From: Novosphingobium sp. PhB165
GTDB taxonomy: Bacteria; Pseudomonadota; Alphaproteobacteria; Sphingomonadales; Sphingomonadaceae
NCBI RefSeq assembly: GCF_004341845.1
Contig: NZ_SLVB01000006.1
Location: 374,071 to 438,070 of the forward strand
Reading direction: 5' to 3'
DNA length: 64,000 nucleotides
Shown here: in pieces, positions 42,613 through 51,698 of the stretch
How the letters are laid out: every line of letters begins with the position of its first letter
How positions within the stretch are numbered: position 1 is the first letter of the stretch
Notes under the pieces: generated by a model
Seen by the model: the letters and a program-made list of their open reading frames with translations, nothing else
Database searches by the model: none
What the model was told of the DNA's origin: nothing
Made by a program: the position numbers and the translations under genes

Positions 42613-42869
42613 ACGTGATGCGCAAGACTGCCGCCCTCATCCTGCTTCTCGCGCCGCTTGCCGCCCTTGCGGGCTGCGGGCAGCGCGCGGCGCTGGCGGT
42701 GAAACAGGGCGAGCAGTTGCCGCCCGCGCCCTTCGGCCGCGCGGTCCAGCCCAAACCGGCGGAACTGCTGACTCCGCCCACGCTCGCCATTCCCGAACGC
42801 AGCGTCGAGCTGCGCACACGCTCCGAGACGCGAGGGGACGATCCTTACGATCTCCCGCCGCCCGAATGA
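42609..42869 (+). CDS. lptM: Small LptM-like lipoprotein
   Basis: A product of 86 residues with a signal peptide and lipobox (LAALAGCGQ). Small lipoproteins in this exact place, between argH and lysA, are the alphaproteobacterial counterparts of LptM, which helps LptD mature in the outer membrane. The sequence after Cys lacks the strict GPL motif, so the name is tentative. GTG 42609 overlaps the argH stop; ATG 42618 is possible. Confidence 0.6.
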   Translation: MNVMRKTAALILLLAPLAALAGCGQRAALAVKQGEQLPPAPFGRAVQPKPAELLTPPTLAIPERSVELRTRSETRGDDPYDLPPPE

Positions 42870-42889
42870 GCCACTGACACCGAGATCCC

Positions 42890-44149
42890 ATGGACCATTT
42901 TGCTCTGAACGCCGGCGAACTCTTCGCCGAAAACGTGCCGCTGGCCGCTATCGCCGGCGAAGTCGGCACGCCCGTCTACGTCTATTCGCGCGCGACGCTC
43001 AGCCGCCATGCCCGCGTGTTCCGCGAGGCGCTTTCGGCGCTGCCGAGCGTGCACATCGCTTTCGCGGTCAAGTCCAACCCCAACCTTGCGGTGCTGCGCC
43101 TGTTGGCGAACGAGGGCTACGGCGCCGACGTCGTCTCCGAAGGCGAGATGAACCGCGCGCTGGCCGCCGGTATTCCGGCCGCTGACGTGGTGTTCTCGGG
43201 CGTCGGCAAGACGCGGCGCGAACTGGTCGCCGCGGTCAAGGCGGGCATCGGCCAGTTCAACCTCGAAAGCGAGGAAGAGGGCGTAGAGCTTGCCGCCGTC
43301 GCCGCCGAGTTGGGCCTTACCGCCGCCTGCGCGCTCCGCGTGAACCCGGATGTCGACGCGCGTACCCACGCCAAGATCTCGACCGGCAAGGCCGAGAACA
43401 AGTTCGGCGTTTCCTATGACAGCGCGGCAGGCATCTATGCCCGGCTCGCAGTTCTGCCGGGCCTCGATATGCGCGGCCTTGCGGTGCATATCGGCAGCCA
43501 GATCTCCGATCTCGAACCGTCGCGGCAGGCCTTCATCAAGATGGGCGCGCTGATGGAAGAGATCCGCGCGTCGGGCCATGCGGTTACGCACATGGATCTC
43601 GGCGGCGGCCTGGGCGTGCCCTACAAGGCGAGCGATGTGCTGCCCACGCCTGAGGACTATGGCGCGATGGTCGCCTCAGTCGCGAAGGACTGGGGCGTCA
43701 CCCTGATGTTCGAGCCGGGCCGCGTGATTACCGGCAATTCCGGCGTGCTCGTCACCGAAGTGGTGCGCGTCAAGCAGGGCACCGTGAACCCGTTCGTGGT
43801 GGTCGATGCGGCGATGAACGACCTTGCCCGTCCCGCCATGTACGACGCCTGGCACGATTTTGCGGCGGTGAAGCCCAGCGGCAAGACGATCACCGCCAAT
43901 ATCGTCGGCCCCATCTGCGAGAGTTCGGACACGTTCGCGATGGGCCGCGAGATCGACGAAGTGGTCGCCGGTGATCTGGCGATCTTCCGCACTGCCGGTG
44001 CCTATGGCGCGACGATGGCGAACACCTACAACAGCCGTGCGCTGGTGCCCGAGGTCATGGTCGACGGCGACAAGTGGGCCGTGGTGGCCAGCCGCATCGA
44101 ACCCGCCACGATCCTGGCCGCCGAAACCGTGCCGGAGTGGCTCAAGTAA
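42890..44149 (+). CDS. lysA: Diaminopimelate decarboxylase
   Basis: A product of 419 residues making lysine from meso-diaminopimelate. AFAVKSNPN holds the PLP lysine (K61), MDLGGGLGVPY and LMFEPGRVITGNSG bind cofactor phosphate, and GPICESSD supplies the active-site Cys. Preceded by the LptM-like gene. Confidence 0.97.
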   Translation: MDHFALNAGELFAENVPLAAIAGEVGTPVYVYSRATLSRHARVFREALSALPSVHIAFAVKSNPNLAVLRLLANEGYGADVVSEGEMNRALAAGIPAADVVFSGVGKTRRELVAAVKAGIGQFNLESEEEGVELAAVAAELGLTAACALRVNPDVDARTHAKISTGKAENKFGVSYDSAAGIYARLAVLPGLDMRGLAVHIGSQISDLEPSRQAFIKMGALMEEIRASGHAVTHMDLGGGLGVPYKASDVLPTPEDYGAMVASVAKDWGVTLMFEPGRVITGNSGVLVTEVVRVKQGTVNPFVVVDAAMNDLARPAMYDAWHDFAAVKPSGKTITANIVGPICESSDTFAMGREIDEVVAGDLAIFRTAGAYGATMANTYNSRALVPEVMVDGDKWAVVASRIEPATILAAETVPEWLK

Positions 44150-44194
44150 GCGCGCATTTCGACAAACCGGCCGCCGGGCGGTAGGATCACGGGC

Positions 44195-44983
44195 ATGATC
44201 GCGAGCCTGCCCCTGTTTCACCGCGTTGGCGGCCGCCCGGTCGTCGTGCTCGGCGTGGGCGAGGCGGCCGAGGCCAAGCGGCGGCTGGTCGAGCGCGCGG
44301 GCGGCGTGGTTTTCGACGACCTCGCCCATGGCCGTGACGCCGGTGCCCGGCTCGCTTTCATAGCCCATGAGGACGACGCCGCGGCCGAGGCGGATGCGCT
44401 GCGGGCGCGGCAGGCGGGGATGCTCGTCAATGTCGTCGACCGACCCGCGCTTTGCGACTTCACGGCGCCTGCGGTGCTCGATCGTTCGCCCGTGCTGGTG
44501 GCGATCGGCACCGGCGGTGCTTCGGCAGGGCTTGCCAAGCAACTCCGGCTGCGGTTCGAGGCACTGCTGCCCGGTTCGCTGGGGCAGCTTGCCGACGCTC
44601 TGCATGCTGCGCGCGGCACTTTGCGTGCGCGTTTTCCCGATGCCGGTGACCGCCGCCGCGCGCTCGATGCCGCGTTTGGGCAGGGCGGTGCGCTCGATCC
44701 GCTGGCAGACGGCGCCGCCGCTCGCGTGGAAGGATGGCTGGCGAGCGCGGCGGCGGGCGCGGGCGGCCGGGTGGAAGTGCGCTTGCGCAGCCACGATCCC
44801 GAAGACCTGACGCTGCGCGAGGCGCGGTTGCTGGGCTCCGCCGATCTCCTGCTTTACGAAGAGGGCGTCGGCGATGCCGTCCTCGCCCGCGCCCGTGCCG
44901 ACGCGGCACGCCGCCCGCTCGAATCGGGTGAGGAAGGCGGCGATCACGCTGGCCTTGTTGTCATCTTGCGGGCCCCGCACTGA
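44195..44983 (+). CDS. Siroheme synthase N-terminal-type dehydrogenase
   Basis: A product of 262 residues. SLPLFHRVGGRPVVVLGVGE followed by AAEAKRRLVERAGG is the NAD-binding start of precorrin-2 dehydrogenase/ferrochelatase (CysG N-domain). The middle (LVNVVDRPALCDFTAPAVLD, then VAIGTGGASAGLAKQLRLRF) is also typical. The C-terminal part beyond residue 150 resembles the beginning of a methyltransferase region (LLGSADLLLYEEGV) but is short. Confidence 0.88.
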   Translation: MIASLPLFHRVGGRPVVVLGVGEAAEAKRRLVERAGGVVFDDLAHGRDAGARLAFIAHEDDAAAEADALRARQAGMLVNVVDRPALCDFTAPAVLDRSPVLVAIGTGGASAGLAKQLRLRFEALLPGSLGQLADALHAARGTLRARFPDAGDRRRALDAAFGQGGALDPLADGAAARVEGWLASAAAGAGGRVEVRLRSHDPEDLTLREARLLGSADLLLYEEGVGDAVLARARADAARRPLESGEEGGDHAGLVVILRAPH

Positions 44984-45154
44984 TACATATTCAGCCTTAA
45001 CCATGCTTCGCGCGGATTTGCGCCGATCAGCGGTTACGCGGCGGCGCTTTGGCAATTATCCTTTTACAATTGCAGGGAATTAATTCACGTTGCGCGTCTG
45101 AGTGCGGCACCTTTGTCCAGTTAATGCCCAAGCCATCACGCCAAGGGGGACAAC

Positions 45155-45349
45155 TTGCAGCAGACCACATCACGGGGCATCACGACGGCGGGAACGACCT
45201 TGCCGCACATCGACATTTCCCGGATTCCCGAGCTTGATCGATTGACGGGCCTGTTCGGCTCACTCGCCGATGCGTCGCGGCTGCATTCGCTGGACGACAA
45301 TCAGGCGGAACTGCTGGCCTGCCTCTACGAGTTCCACCCCGGCGCCTGA
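45155..45349 (+). CDS. Small protein, 64 residues, TTG start
   Basis: Begins at TTG 45155 preceded by AAGGGGGA and reads HIDISRIPELDRLTGLFGSL then ADASRLHSLDDNQAELLACL. Helical, no known family. The protein-like composition and ribosome-binding site argue for a gene; no ATG or GTG is available. Confidence 0.4.
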   Translation: MQQTTSRGITTAGTTLPHIDISRIPELDRLTGLFGSLADASRLHSLDDNQAELLACLYEFHPGA

Positions 45350-45380
45350 GCGCGACGACGCGGGGCGATTCTGTACGGTC

Positions 45381-46334
45381 ATGTCAGGTTTCACAACGGA
45401 AGATACGGACTGGGAAAGCGGTCAGCGACAGCTGTCGGCTGTGCTGGTGCAATGGCGATCGAGCGAGGCGGCGGTGCCAGTGCTCGCCGCGCTGGGCGAA
45501 TTTGCGCGGGGCGCGGCAATGGGCGACTGCCGCCCGCTGGCCGGATTGTTCGGCGGTGATGCGGCGATTGCCGGCGATGTGATCGGCGGTCTGGTGGACG
45601 GCGTGGTGAACGGGCTTGCCCGGAGCCCGCTGGGGCAGCTTCCCCTTCGCCACGCGCGCCGGAAAACATCGCATACGCTGTTGCTGGCACGGGATGGCAC
45701 CGCAAGTCTCGCGATCACGGTCTATGACGGCGTTGCGCTGGCCGCGCAGCCCACCCCGCACAGCGCCGAATTTGCGCCCATCGAAACCTGGGTGCGGGTT
45801 CTTGCCGGCACGGGCACAGCGGAGCGCGTGACGCGTGACACCGAATATCTCGCTCCCCTGCAACGCGCCGAAGTCGATCTGCGCCCGGGCGTGATGCTCA
45901 AGCGAGACGGCTGGTGTGAGGGTTTGCAGATGCGGGCGGTGGATGGCGCGCTGGTAGTCCTGCGCCTCCAGCGGCAGCTTCGCGTGCCCGATACGGTGCA
46001 CGAATTCCGGCTCGAAGATGGTGCCCTGCTCCACCGGGCGGCGGCGCGGTCAGAGGACAGCCGGCTGGAACTGGCGATTGCCGTGCTGGTGGCGCAGGGG
46101 CGGCGCGATGCGGTGCCGGCGCTGGCGCGGATCGTTACCGGTTCGGCGCCTGTATCCTTGCGCTGGTCGGCGCTGCGTGCGGTGCTGGGGCTAGATACCC
46201 GCGCCGGACTGGTGCTGCTGGGCGAGCTTGCCGGCGGTGAGGACGAGGTGCTGGGCGCGGCTGCCCGGGGGCTTCAGCGCGATCTGATCGACGAATGGCC
46301 GGAACTGGAGAAGGTGGCGCAATGGCGCGGGTAA
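45381..46334 (+). CDS. Unknown protein 1 of a coupled trio
   Basis: A product of 317 residues. The N-terminal 150 are beta-rich (SHTLLLARDGTASLAITVYD), and the C-terminal part (LELAIAVLVAQGRRDAVPAL, then LRWSALRAVLGLDTRAGLVL) looks like HEAT-type helical repeats. Overlaps the next gene by 13 bases. No family recognised. Confidence 0.6.
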   Translation: MSGFTTEDTDWESGQRQLSAVLVQWRSSEAAVPVLAALGEFARGAAMGDCRPLAGLFGGDAAIAGDVIGGLVDGVVNGLARSPLGQLPLRHARRKTSHTLLLARDGTASLAITVYDGVALAAQPTPHSAEFAPIETWVRVLAGTGTAERVTRDTEYLAPLQRAEVDLRPGVMLKRDGWCEGLQMRAVDGALVVLRLQRQLRVPDTVHEFRLEDGALLHRAAARSEDSRLELAIAVLVAQGRRDAVPALARIVTGSAPVSLRWSALRAVLGLDTRAGLVLLGELAGGEDEVLGAAARGLQRDLIDEWPELEKVAQWRG

Positions 46335-47245
46335 TGACGCGGCGGGACCCGACGGCGGCCTCGCTTGCGGAATGCGCGGAAGCGCTGGCGGTCTGGGGCT
46401 TCGATCCGGAAGACGACATCAACCTCTCGCATGCCGCGAACTGGTTGCAGCGGCTCGGCAACGACCGGCAATTTCTGGGCGATGTGCTGGTGGACCTGCT
46501 CGCGGGGCTGGCGCCGGTTCCCGCCGATGCCGAAGGGCTCGTCGGCGCCGGGCCGCAGGCGGTGATGCTGGTGCCGCCGGGCCGGGGCGATTTCTCGATC
46601 CGGGCGCGCATCTGGCCGTCTCCGCGCGAGGCTGCGTATCGCGCCAGCGGGCCTGCCGCCTGCGGATATGGCGAAGCGCAGGATTTTGCGAGCGACGTGC
46701 TGTCGCTCGGCTATTTCGGGCCGGGTTACCTTGGCGAGGATTACGAATACGATCCCGAGGCGGTGATCGGCCACGTCGGCGAGCAGATCGCGCTGAGGCT
46801 GGTGGGGCGGGGCCCGCTCGATGAAGGGCGCCTGATCCATTACCGTGCGTGCCGCGACGTTCTTCTGCGCGATGCGCCCGAGACGCTGTCGGTCTCCATC
46901 GATCTCGTCCACACCGATCCCGCGCAAGGCTGGGGCAGCCACCACACGTTCGACGTGGCGCGCGGCGAGATCACCGATCTGCTTGGCCACGGTCCCTCGG
47001 AGAGTTTCTTGCGCATTGCCGTGGCGCTCGGCGGCGAGGCGGCGAGCGAGCTTGCCACGCGCTTCGGCGCCAGCCACCCGAGCGAACGCATGCGCCTTGT
47101 CGCGTGGCAGGCGCTGGCGGCCCAAGCGAGCGATCAGGCCGCGCGCGATAGCGTCTGGCAGGCGGCGGAGCGCTCGGGCAGCCGACTGGTCGCGCAAGTC
47201 GCTAAGGCGCAGCGCCAACAGGGCGAGCGAGGCGTGGGGTCATGA
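46322..47245 (+). CDS. Unknown protein 2 of a coupled trio
   Basis: A product of 307 residues, with VWGFDPEDDINLSHAANWLQ near the N-terminus, LSLGYFGPGYLGEDYEYDPE in the middle and a helical C-terminus. ATG 46322 has GGAG upstream; ATG 46334 is possible. Overlaps both neighbours. No family recognised. Confidence 0.6.
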   Translation: MARVMTRRDPTAASLAECAEALAVWGFDPEDDINLSHAANWLQRLGNDRQFLGDVLVDLLAGLAPVPADAEGLVGAGPQAVMLVPPGRGDFSIRARIWPSPREAAYRASGPAACGYGEAQDFASDVLSLGYFGPGYLGEDYEYDPEAVIGHVGEQIALRLVGRGPLDEGRLIHYRACRDVLLRDAPETLSVSIDLVHTDPAQGWGSHHTFDVARGEITDLLGHGPSESFLRIAVALGGEAASELATRFGASHPSERMRLVAWQALAAQASDQAARDSVWQAAERSGSRLVAQVAKAQRQQGERGVGS

Positions 47246-47673
47246 TGTTAGAGCGAGCAAGGGGCGGCGTCCGCAAGACGGGCGAGGTTGTCGGGTCGAT
47301 GGGGTTTGGAGCCTGGCTCATGCTCGGCTTCATCGGCTGGCGCCTGCCGGAGCTTGTCCCGATCTTGCAGCCCTATCGGGATGGCGCCTCTTTGTTCATA
47401 TTTGCCGGAGCGATTGCCTGCTATGCGGAGAAGGGCGATCGTCCCCCGACCCCAGCGCCATCCATCGACTGGAGCGGCGCGCTGGTCATAATGCTCTGCG
47501 GAATCGCATGCACGGCGATGGTGTGGCTGAGCGGCTGGCCCGAACGGGTCCCGACAGCGGTGGGCACGAGTACCGCAACGCTGCTGCTGAGCACGGCGGC
47601 CGGATGGTTCGCTTATCGCAACAAAGGACGCACCGGCGAAGCGCGCTTCGATACGGCACCGAAACGCCGCTGA
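47242..47673 (+). CDS. Unknown membrane protein, third of the trio
   Basis: A product of 143 residues with four hydrophobic stretches (GFGAWLMLGFIGWRL, ASLFIFAGAIACYA, ALVIMLCGIACTAMVW, TSTATLLLSTAAGWFAY). ATG 47242 overlaps the previous stop. Likely anchors or works with the other two products. Ends 5 bases from the convergent ruvX. Confidence 0.6.
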   Translation: MMLERARGGVRKTGEVVGSMGFGAWLMLGFIGWRLPELVPILQPYRDGASLFIFAGAIACYAEKGDRPPTPAPSIDWSGALVIMLCGIACTAMVWLSGWPERVPTAVGTSTATLLLSTAAGWFAYRNKGRTGEARFDTAPKRR

Positions 47674-47677
47674 CGCG

Positions 47678-48163
47678 TCAGAACATCCCGCCCGAAAGCG
47701 CGTCGATCGCGCCTTGCAGGATCACGGCGGCCGCTGCCGAATCGATGCGCGTGGCGCGCTTGGCGCGGCTCATGTCCTGATCGATCAGCCCGCGTTCGGC
47801 GCTGGTGGTCGACCAGCGCTCGTCCCACAGCAGGATTGGCAGGCCGAGCACGGCAAGATTGCGGGCATAAGCACGGCTGGACTGGGCACGGGGCCCTTCC
47901 GATCCGTCCATGTTGAGCGGCAGGCCGATGACGATGCCCTTGATTGAGCGCTCGACGATGAGTGCTTCCATCAGGGCCTTGTCGGCGCCGAACTTGCCGC
48001 GCTTCAGCGTCTTGCCGGGAGAGGCGATGCGCCATCCGGCGTCGCAGAAGGCGGTGCCGATGGTCTGGGTGCCAAGGTCGAGCCCGAGCAGCCCGCCGCC
48101 CGTCGCCGGCAGCGCGTCCCGGAATTCGAGCGCGCCGGTGGTGATGACTGTCCCTGTTGCCAT
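47678..48163 (-). CDS. ruvX: Putative pre-16S rRNA nuclease RuvX (YqgF)
   Basis: A product of 161 residues with LLGLDLGTQTIGTAFCD (first Asp), VIGLPLNMDGSEGP, LWDERWSTTSAERG and RIDSAAAAVILQ: the four RNase H-fold motifs of YqgF. It processes the 5' end of 16S rRNA and was earlier thought to be a Holliday junction resolvase. Confidence 0.95.
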   Translation of the reverse strand: MATGTVITTGALEFRDALPATGGGLLGLDLGTQTIGTAFCDAGWRIASPGKTLKRGKFGADKALMEALIVERSIKGIVIGLPLNMDGSEGPRAQSSRAYARNLAVLGLPILLWDERWSTTSAERGLIDQDMSRAKRATRIDSAAAAVILQGAIDALSGGMF

Positions 48164-48194
48164 TATGGCAGTCCCTTTCGCGAAATCGGCCCCC

Positions 48195-49307
48195 TCATAG
48201 TGAGGGCGGCTGCTCTGGGGAAGCGGGGGTAAGGTCGTCGTTGCGGGCGGCCTGTCTTTCGAGCCAGATCTTGATCATCGCCACCAGCGGATCGGCCAGC
48301 ACAAGGCCCAGCAGGCCGAACAGCACGCCCATGATGAGCTGCGCAGCGAGGACCAGCGCGGGCGGCAGGTCCACGGTCTTGCGCGCGATCAGCGGCACGA
48401 TCAGGTAGCCGTCGATCAGGTGGATCATCAGGTACACGAAGATCGTGTAGAGCCCCATCTCATAGCTGCCCGAGAAGCCCACCAGGATCATCAGCAGGCC
48501 CGAGATCAGCGCACCGATGTTGGGCATGAAGGCCAGCAGGCCAGTGATGAGGCCGAGCAGTGTGGCCATCGGCACGCCGTAGATTTCCAGCATGCAAAAG
48601 GTGAACAGCCCCTCGACGGTCATGCCGATCATGCGGCCGAACAGCAGGCGGCGCAGGGCCTGACCCATGACTTCGGCGGTCGCCTCGAAATGGCCGCGCC
48701 GCTCCTGCGGGAGCATCCAGCCCACCCCGCGGCGGTAGAGCCGGGGCTCCAGCGCGAAGTAGATGCCGAGCACGAGGATCAGGAACAGAGTGGTCAACCC
48801 GCCGATGAGGCCGCCGACCATGCGGGTAACCTGTCCGATGCCGCCGCCGACGCCGCTGATCGCTTCTTGCGCGATCGAGCGCACATCGGTCACGCGCAGC
48901 ATCAGGCCATGCCGTTGCAGCCAGAGCAGGCCGCGATGGAACTGGCTCTCGATCGTGGCAGGCAGTTCGGCGGCCTGCGCGGCGATCTGGCTGCCCGCGA
49001 AATGGACCATCCAGATCGCGAACGCCAGTGTCAGCACCAGGACCAGGCCCACCCGCCATCCGCGCGGGATCTTGAGCACTTTGCCGATGAGCCGCGCGCC
49101 GCCATCGATCAGGGCGGCGACGACAACGCCGCCGAAGATCACCAGCAGCGATTGCGAGAGGAACACCACCAGCGCGAACAACGCGGTCATGCCGATCCAG
49201 ACGAAGGCCTTGCGCGCTTCGGTGCGGATCAGGGGATCGGCGATATCAGTGGGGCCGGCACGGTTCTCATGCCCTGTCGGATCGTCGCTGCCCCCGGAAC
49301 CGCTCAT
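48195..49307 (-). CDS. AI-2E family transporter (PerM-like)
   Basis: A product of 370 residues with eight hydrophobic segments, including FLSQSLLVIFGGVVVAALID, GLTTLFLILVLGIYFALEP and the conserved IHLIDGYLIVPLI region. This is the AI-2E/PerM permease family; the cargo is unknown. ATG 49307 overlaps lepB as ATGA. Confidence 0.88.
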   Translation of the reverse strand: MSGSGGSDDPTGHENRAGPTDIADPLIRTEARKAFVWIGMTALFALVVFLSQSLLVIFGGVVVAALIDGGARLIGKVLKIPRGWRVGLVLVLTLAFAIWMVHFAGSQIAAQAAELPATIESQFHRGLLWLQRHGLMLRVTDVRSIAQEAISGVGGGIGQVTRMVGGLIGGLTTLFLILVLGIYFALEPRLYRRGVGWMLPQERRGHFEATAEVMGQALRRLLFGRMIGMTVEGLFTFCMLEIYGVPMATLLGLITGLLAFMPNIGALISGLLMILVGFSGSYEMGLYTIFVYLMIHLIDGYLIVPLIARKTVDLPPALVLAAQLIMGVLFGLLGLVLADPLVAMIKIWLERQAARNDDLTPASPEQPPSL

Positions 49308-50239
49308 TTCCAGGCCTTGCTTGGGTCGATCGGCGGACGCAGGCTGGAGAAGTTGCGGCCCTCGCGCAGGGCCTTCCACCAGGTCAGCGGGTTCCAGGTC
49401 TGTGTGCCGTCGAGCGAGAAGGTGATGAATTCAGCGCGGCCGCCGATGTCGGTCAGCGGAACAGGCCCGCCCAGACCGCCGCCGGGCTGGCCGAAGATAT
49501 CGGTTTCGAACGGTGCGCGGCTGTCCGCCGAGCGGTCGCGGTCGTCACCCATGAGGAAGACATGGCCTGCGGGCACCTTGATCTCCGGATAGTTGTCCAG
49601 TTCCTGATCGATATAATCGATTACATCGTAACGGGCACCGTTCGGCAAGGTTTCACGGTAGGTTGGCATTTCGTAAACTTCCTTGCCGCTGGGCAGGCGG
49701 GTGCGGAAGTGCTCGAAGCCGTCATAGCAGTGGCCGGGCTCGGCATCGCCTTCGCAGCGCAGCGCATCGTCGGCGGGAATGCGCACCGGCGGTTCCACTT
49801 CGCGGGGCACGAACTTGCCGTTGATGCGAATGCGCCCGTCGATCACCGCGATCCGGTCTCCGGGCAGGGCGACCACACGCTTGATGAGGTCGGCCTTGCG
49901 GTTGCCGGGCACGACGATGACGATGTCCCCATATTCGGGCGTGCGCTCGAACAAGTGCCAGGTGCCGCGCGGCAGCAGGTGGAAGCTGATCGAGGACCAG
50001 TTCCACCCATAGGGATACTTGGACACGACCAGCCGGTCACCCACCAGCAGGTTGGGCATCATCGAGATCGAGGGGATGTAGAACGGCTTGGCGATCAGCG
50101 AATGGAACGCCAGCACGCCCAGCAGCATGAGCGCGAGCCCGCGCAGCTCGTGCAGCCAGTTCACCCTTTCCCTGTCGGCCGGTCTCTGTGGAGCGGGTGC
50201 GTGTTCGGGTGCGGAAGTTTCGGGAAAGTCTTCGGCCAT
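49304..50239 (-). CDS. lepB: Signal peptidase I
   Basis: A product of 311 residues: one membrane segment (LRGLALMLLGVLAFHSLI), catalytic Ser in YIPSISMMPNLL, Lys in ADLIKRVVALPGD, and the late motif VFLMGDDRDRSADSR. It cleaves exported preproteins at the outer face of the inner membrane. A periplasmic insert of about 70 residues makes it longer than minimal forms. Confidence 0.95.
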   Translation of the reverse strand: MAEDFPETSAPEHAPAPQRPADRERVNWLHELRGLALMLLGVLAFHSLIAKPFYIPSISMMPNLLVGDRLVVSKYPYGWNWSSISFHLLPRGTWHLFERTPEYGDIVIVVPGNRKADLIKRVVALPGDRIAVIDGRIRINGKFVPREVEPPVRIPADDALRCEGDAEPGHCYDGFEHFRTRLPSGKEVYEMPTYRETLPNGARYDVIDYIDQELDNYPEIKVPAGHVFLMGDDRDRSADSRAPFETDIFGQPGGGLGGPVPLTDIGGRAEFITFSLDGTQTWNPLTWWKALREGRNFSSLRPPIDPSKAWK

Positions 50240-50260
50240 GTCCAGGGCGCAGAACTCGAA

Positions 50261-50671
50261 TCAGGATTGGGGGAGGGGGCGGGCTTCGATGATGACGAAG
50301 GCCTGGGCCCATGGGTGGTCATCGGTGAGTGTGAGGTGAATGACGGCCTCGTAGCCTGCCGGCACCATCCCGTCGAGCCGCGCTTTCGCGCCGCCCGTCA
50401 AGGCCAGCGTGGGCGCGCCCGAGGGCGCGTTCACGACGCCGATGTCCTTCATGAAGACCCCGGCCTTGAAACCGGTGCCGACCGCCTTGGAAAACGCTTC
50501 TTTGGCCGCGAAGCGCTTGGCCAGCGTGCCCGCCACGGTGTGCGGCCGTCGGGCGGCCTTGGCGCGCTCGACATCGGTGAAGACGCGATTCAGGAAGCGT
50601 TCGCCGTAGCGGTCGAGCGAATTCTGGATCCGCTCGATGTTGCAGAGGTCGGAGCCGAGGCCGACGATCAC
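50261..50671 (-). CDS. acpS: Holo-acyl-carrier-protein synthase
   Basis: A product of 136 residues. VGLGSDLCNIERI holds the metal-binding Asp, RFAAKEAFSKAVGTG the Glu/Lys, and INA-type strands (VNAPSGAPTLALTGGA) follow. It transfers phosphopantetheine to ACP. Overlaps pdxJ by 4 bases, as in many bacteria. Confidence 0.95.
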   Translation of the reverse strand: MIVGLGSDLCNIERIQNSLDRYGERFLNRVFTDVERAKAARRPHTVAGTLAKRFAAKEAFSKAVGTGFKAGVFMKDIGVVNAPSGAPTLALTGGAKARLDGMVPAGYEAVIHLTLTDDHPWAQAFVIIEARPLPQS

Positions 50672-51411
50672 CGCACTTCGTCCATCAGGGCGCGCATCTT
50701 CTTCACACTCGCCTCCAGTCCGCAGAAAATGGCTTCACCGATGAGATAGTGACCGATGTTGAGTTCTGCGAGTTGCGGAATCGCGGCGATGGGCTGGACG
50801 TTGTCGTAAGTGAGGCCGTGCCCGGCATGCGGCTCGATACCGTTCTTGGCGGCCAGCGCGGCCATGTCGACGATGCGGCGCAGTTCGACCGCGACCTGTT
50901 CGCCCTCGGCATGGGCGTATTCGCCGGTGTGAAACTCCACCACCGGGGCGCCGAGCTTCATGGCGGCCTCGATCTGGCGGGGCTCGGGCGCGATGAAAAG
51001 GCTGACGCGCACGCCCGCGTCGGCAAGGCGCGCAACGATCGGGGCGAGGCGGTTGTGCTGCCCGGCCGCGTCCAGCCCGCCCTCGGTCGTGCGCTCCTCG
51101 CGCCGTTCGGGCACGATGCAGGCGGCGTGCGGGCGGTGGCGCAGCGCGATTTCCAGCATCTCGTCGGTCGCGGCCATTTCGAGGTTGATCGGCAGCCCGG
51201 TGGCGGCAGCGACGCGGACCAGGTCCTCGTCACGGATGTGGCGACGATCCTCGCGCAAGTGGACGGTGATGCCGTCGCCGCCGGCCGCCGCGACGATCTC
51301 GGCCGCGCGGGCCGGATCGGGGTGGAAGCCGCCGCGTGCGTTACGGATGGTGGCCACATGGTCGATATTGACGCCGAGACGCAGGCGGGAGGGATTGAGC
51401 ACGGAAGTCAT
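50668..51411 (-). CDS. pdxJ: Pyridoxine 5'-phosphate synthase
   Basis: A product of 247 residues. RLGVNIDHVATIRNARGG and GITVHLREDRRHI carry active-site residues; EPHAGHGLTYDNVQPIAAI is the phosphate site. It joins 1-deoxyxylulose 5-phosphate to aminoacetone phosphate to make vitamin B6. First gene of the pdxJ-acpS-lepB-permease-ruvX run. Confidence 0.96.
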   Translation of the reverse strand: MTSVLNPSRLRLGVNIDHVATIRNARGGFHPDPARAAEIVAAAGGDGITVHLREDRRHIRDEDLVRVAAATGLPINLEMAATDEMLEIALRHRPHAACIVPERREERTTEGGLDAAGQHNRLAPIVARLADAGVRVSLFIAPEPRQIEAAMKLGAPVVEFHTGEYAHAEGEQVAVELRRIVDMAALAAKNGIEPHAGHGLTYDNVQPIAAIPQLAELNIGHYLIGEAIFCGLEASVKKMRALMDEVR

Positions 51412-51698
51412 CGGCAGTTCACCATGGAAAACACGTCAATCGGCAAGCCCCCGGGATATCCGGGATCGCGATATTTGCGGGACGGTGGCGCGAGAGCAGG
51501 ATTGCCGCGCGCGGTGCATGGCAGCAGATAATTGGGATGGCCGGTGCGGGCAACACATCCTTGCGTTTCGCTGCGTCGATTCCGGTTCCGTGGCCTGTCG
51601 GACCGAAATCGCAGGGGCGATGGCGGTCCGACAGGCAGCACGATCGATGCCGAAAAATGCGCCGGGACGGTCCTTCGTCCGGGCCACGGAACAGACGG

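Noticed and set aside
51412..51698. Small leftward ORFs between pyrE and pdxJ
   Set aside because: Pro/Arg-rich, no ribosome-binding site and no motif; treated as an intergenic region.
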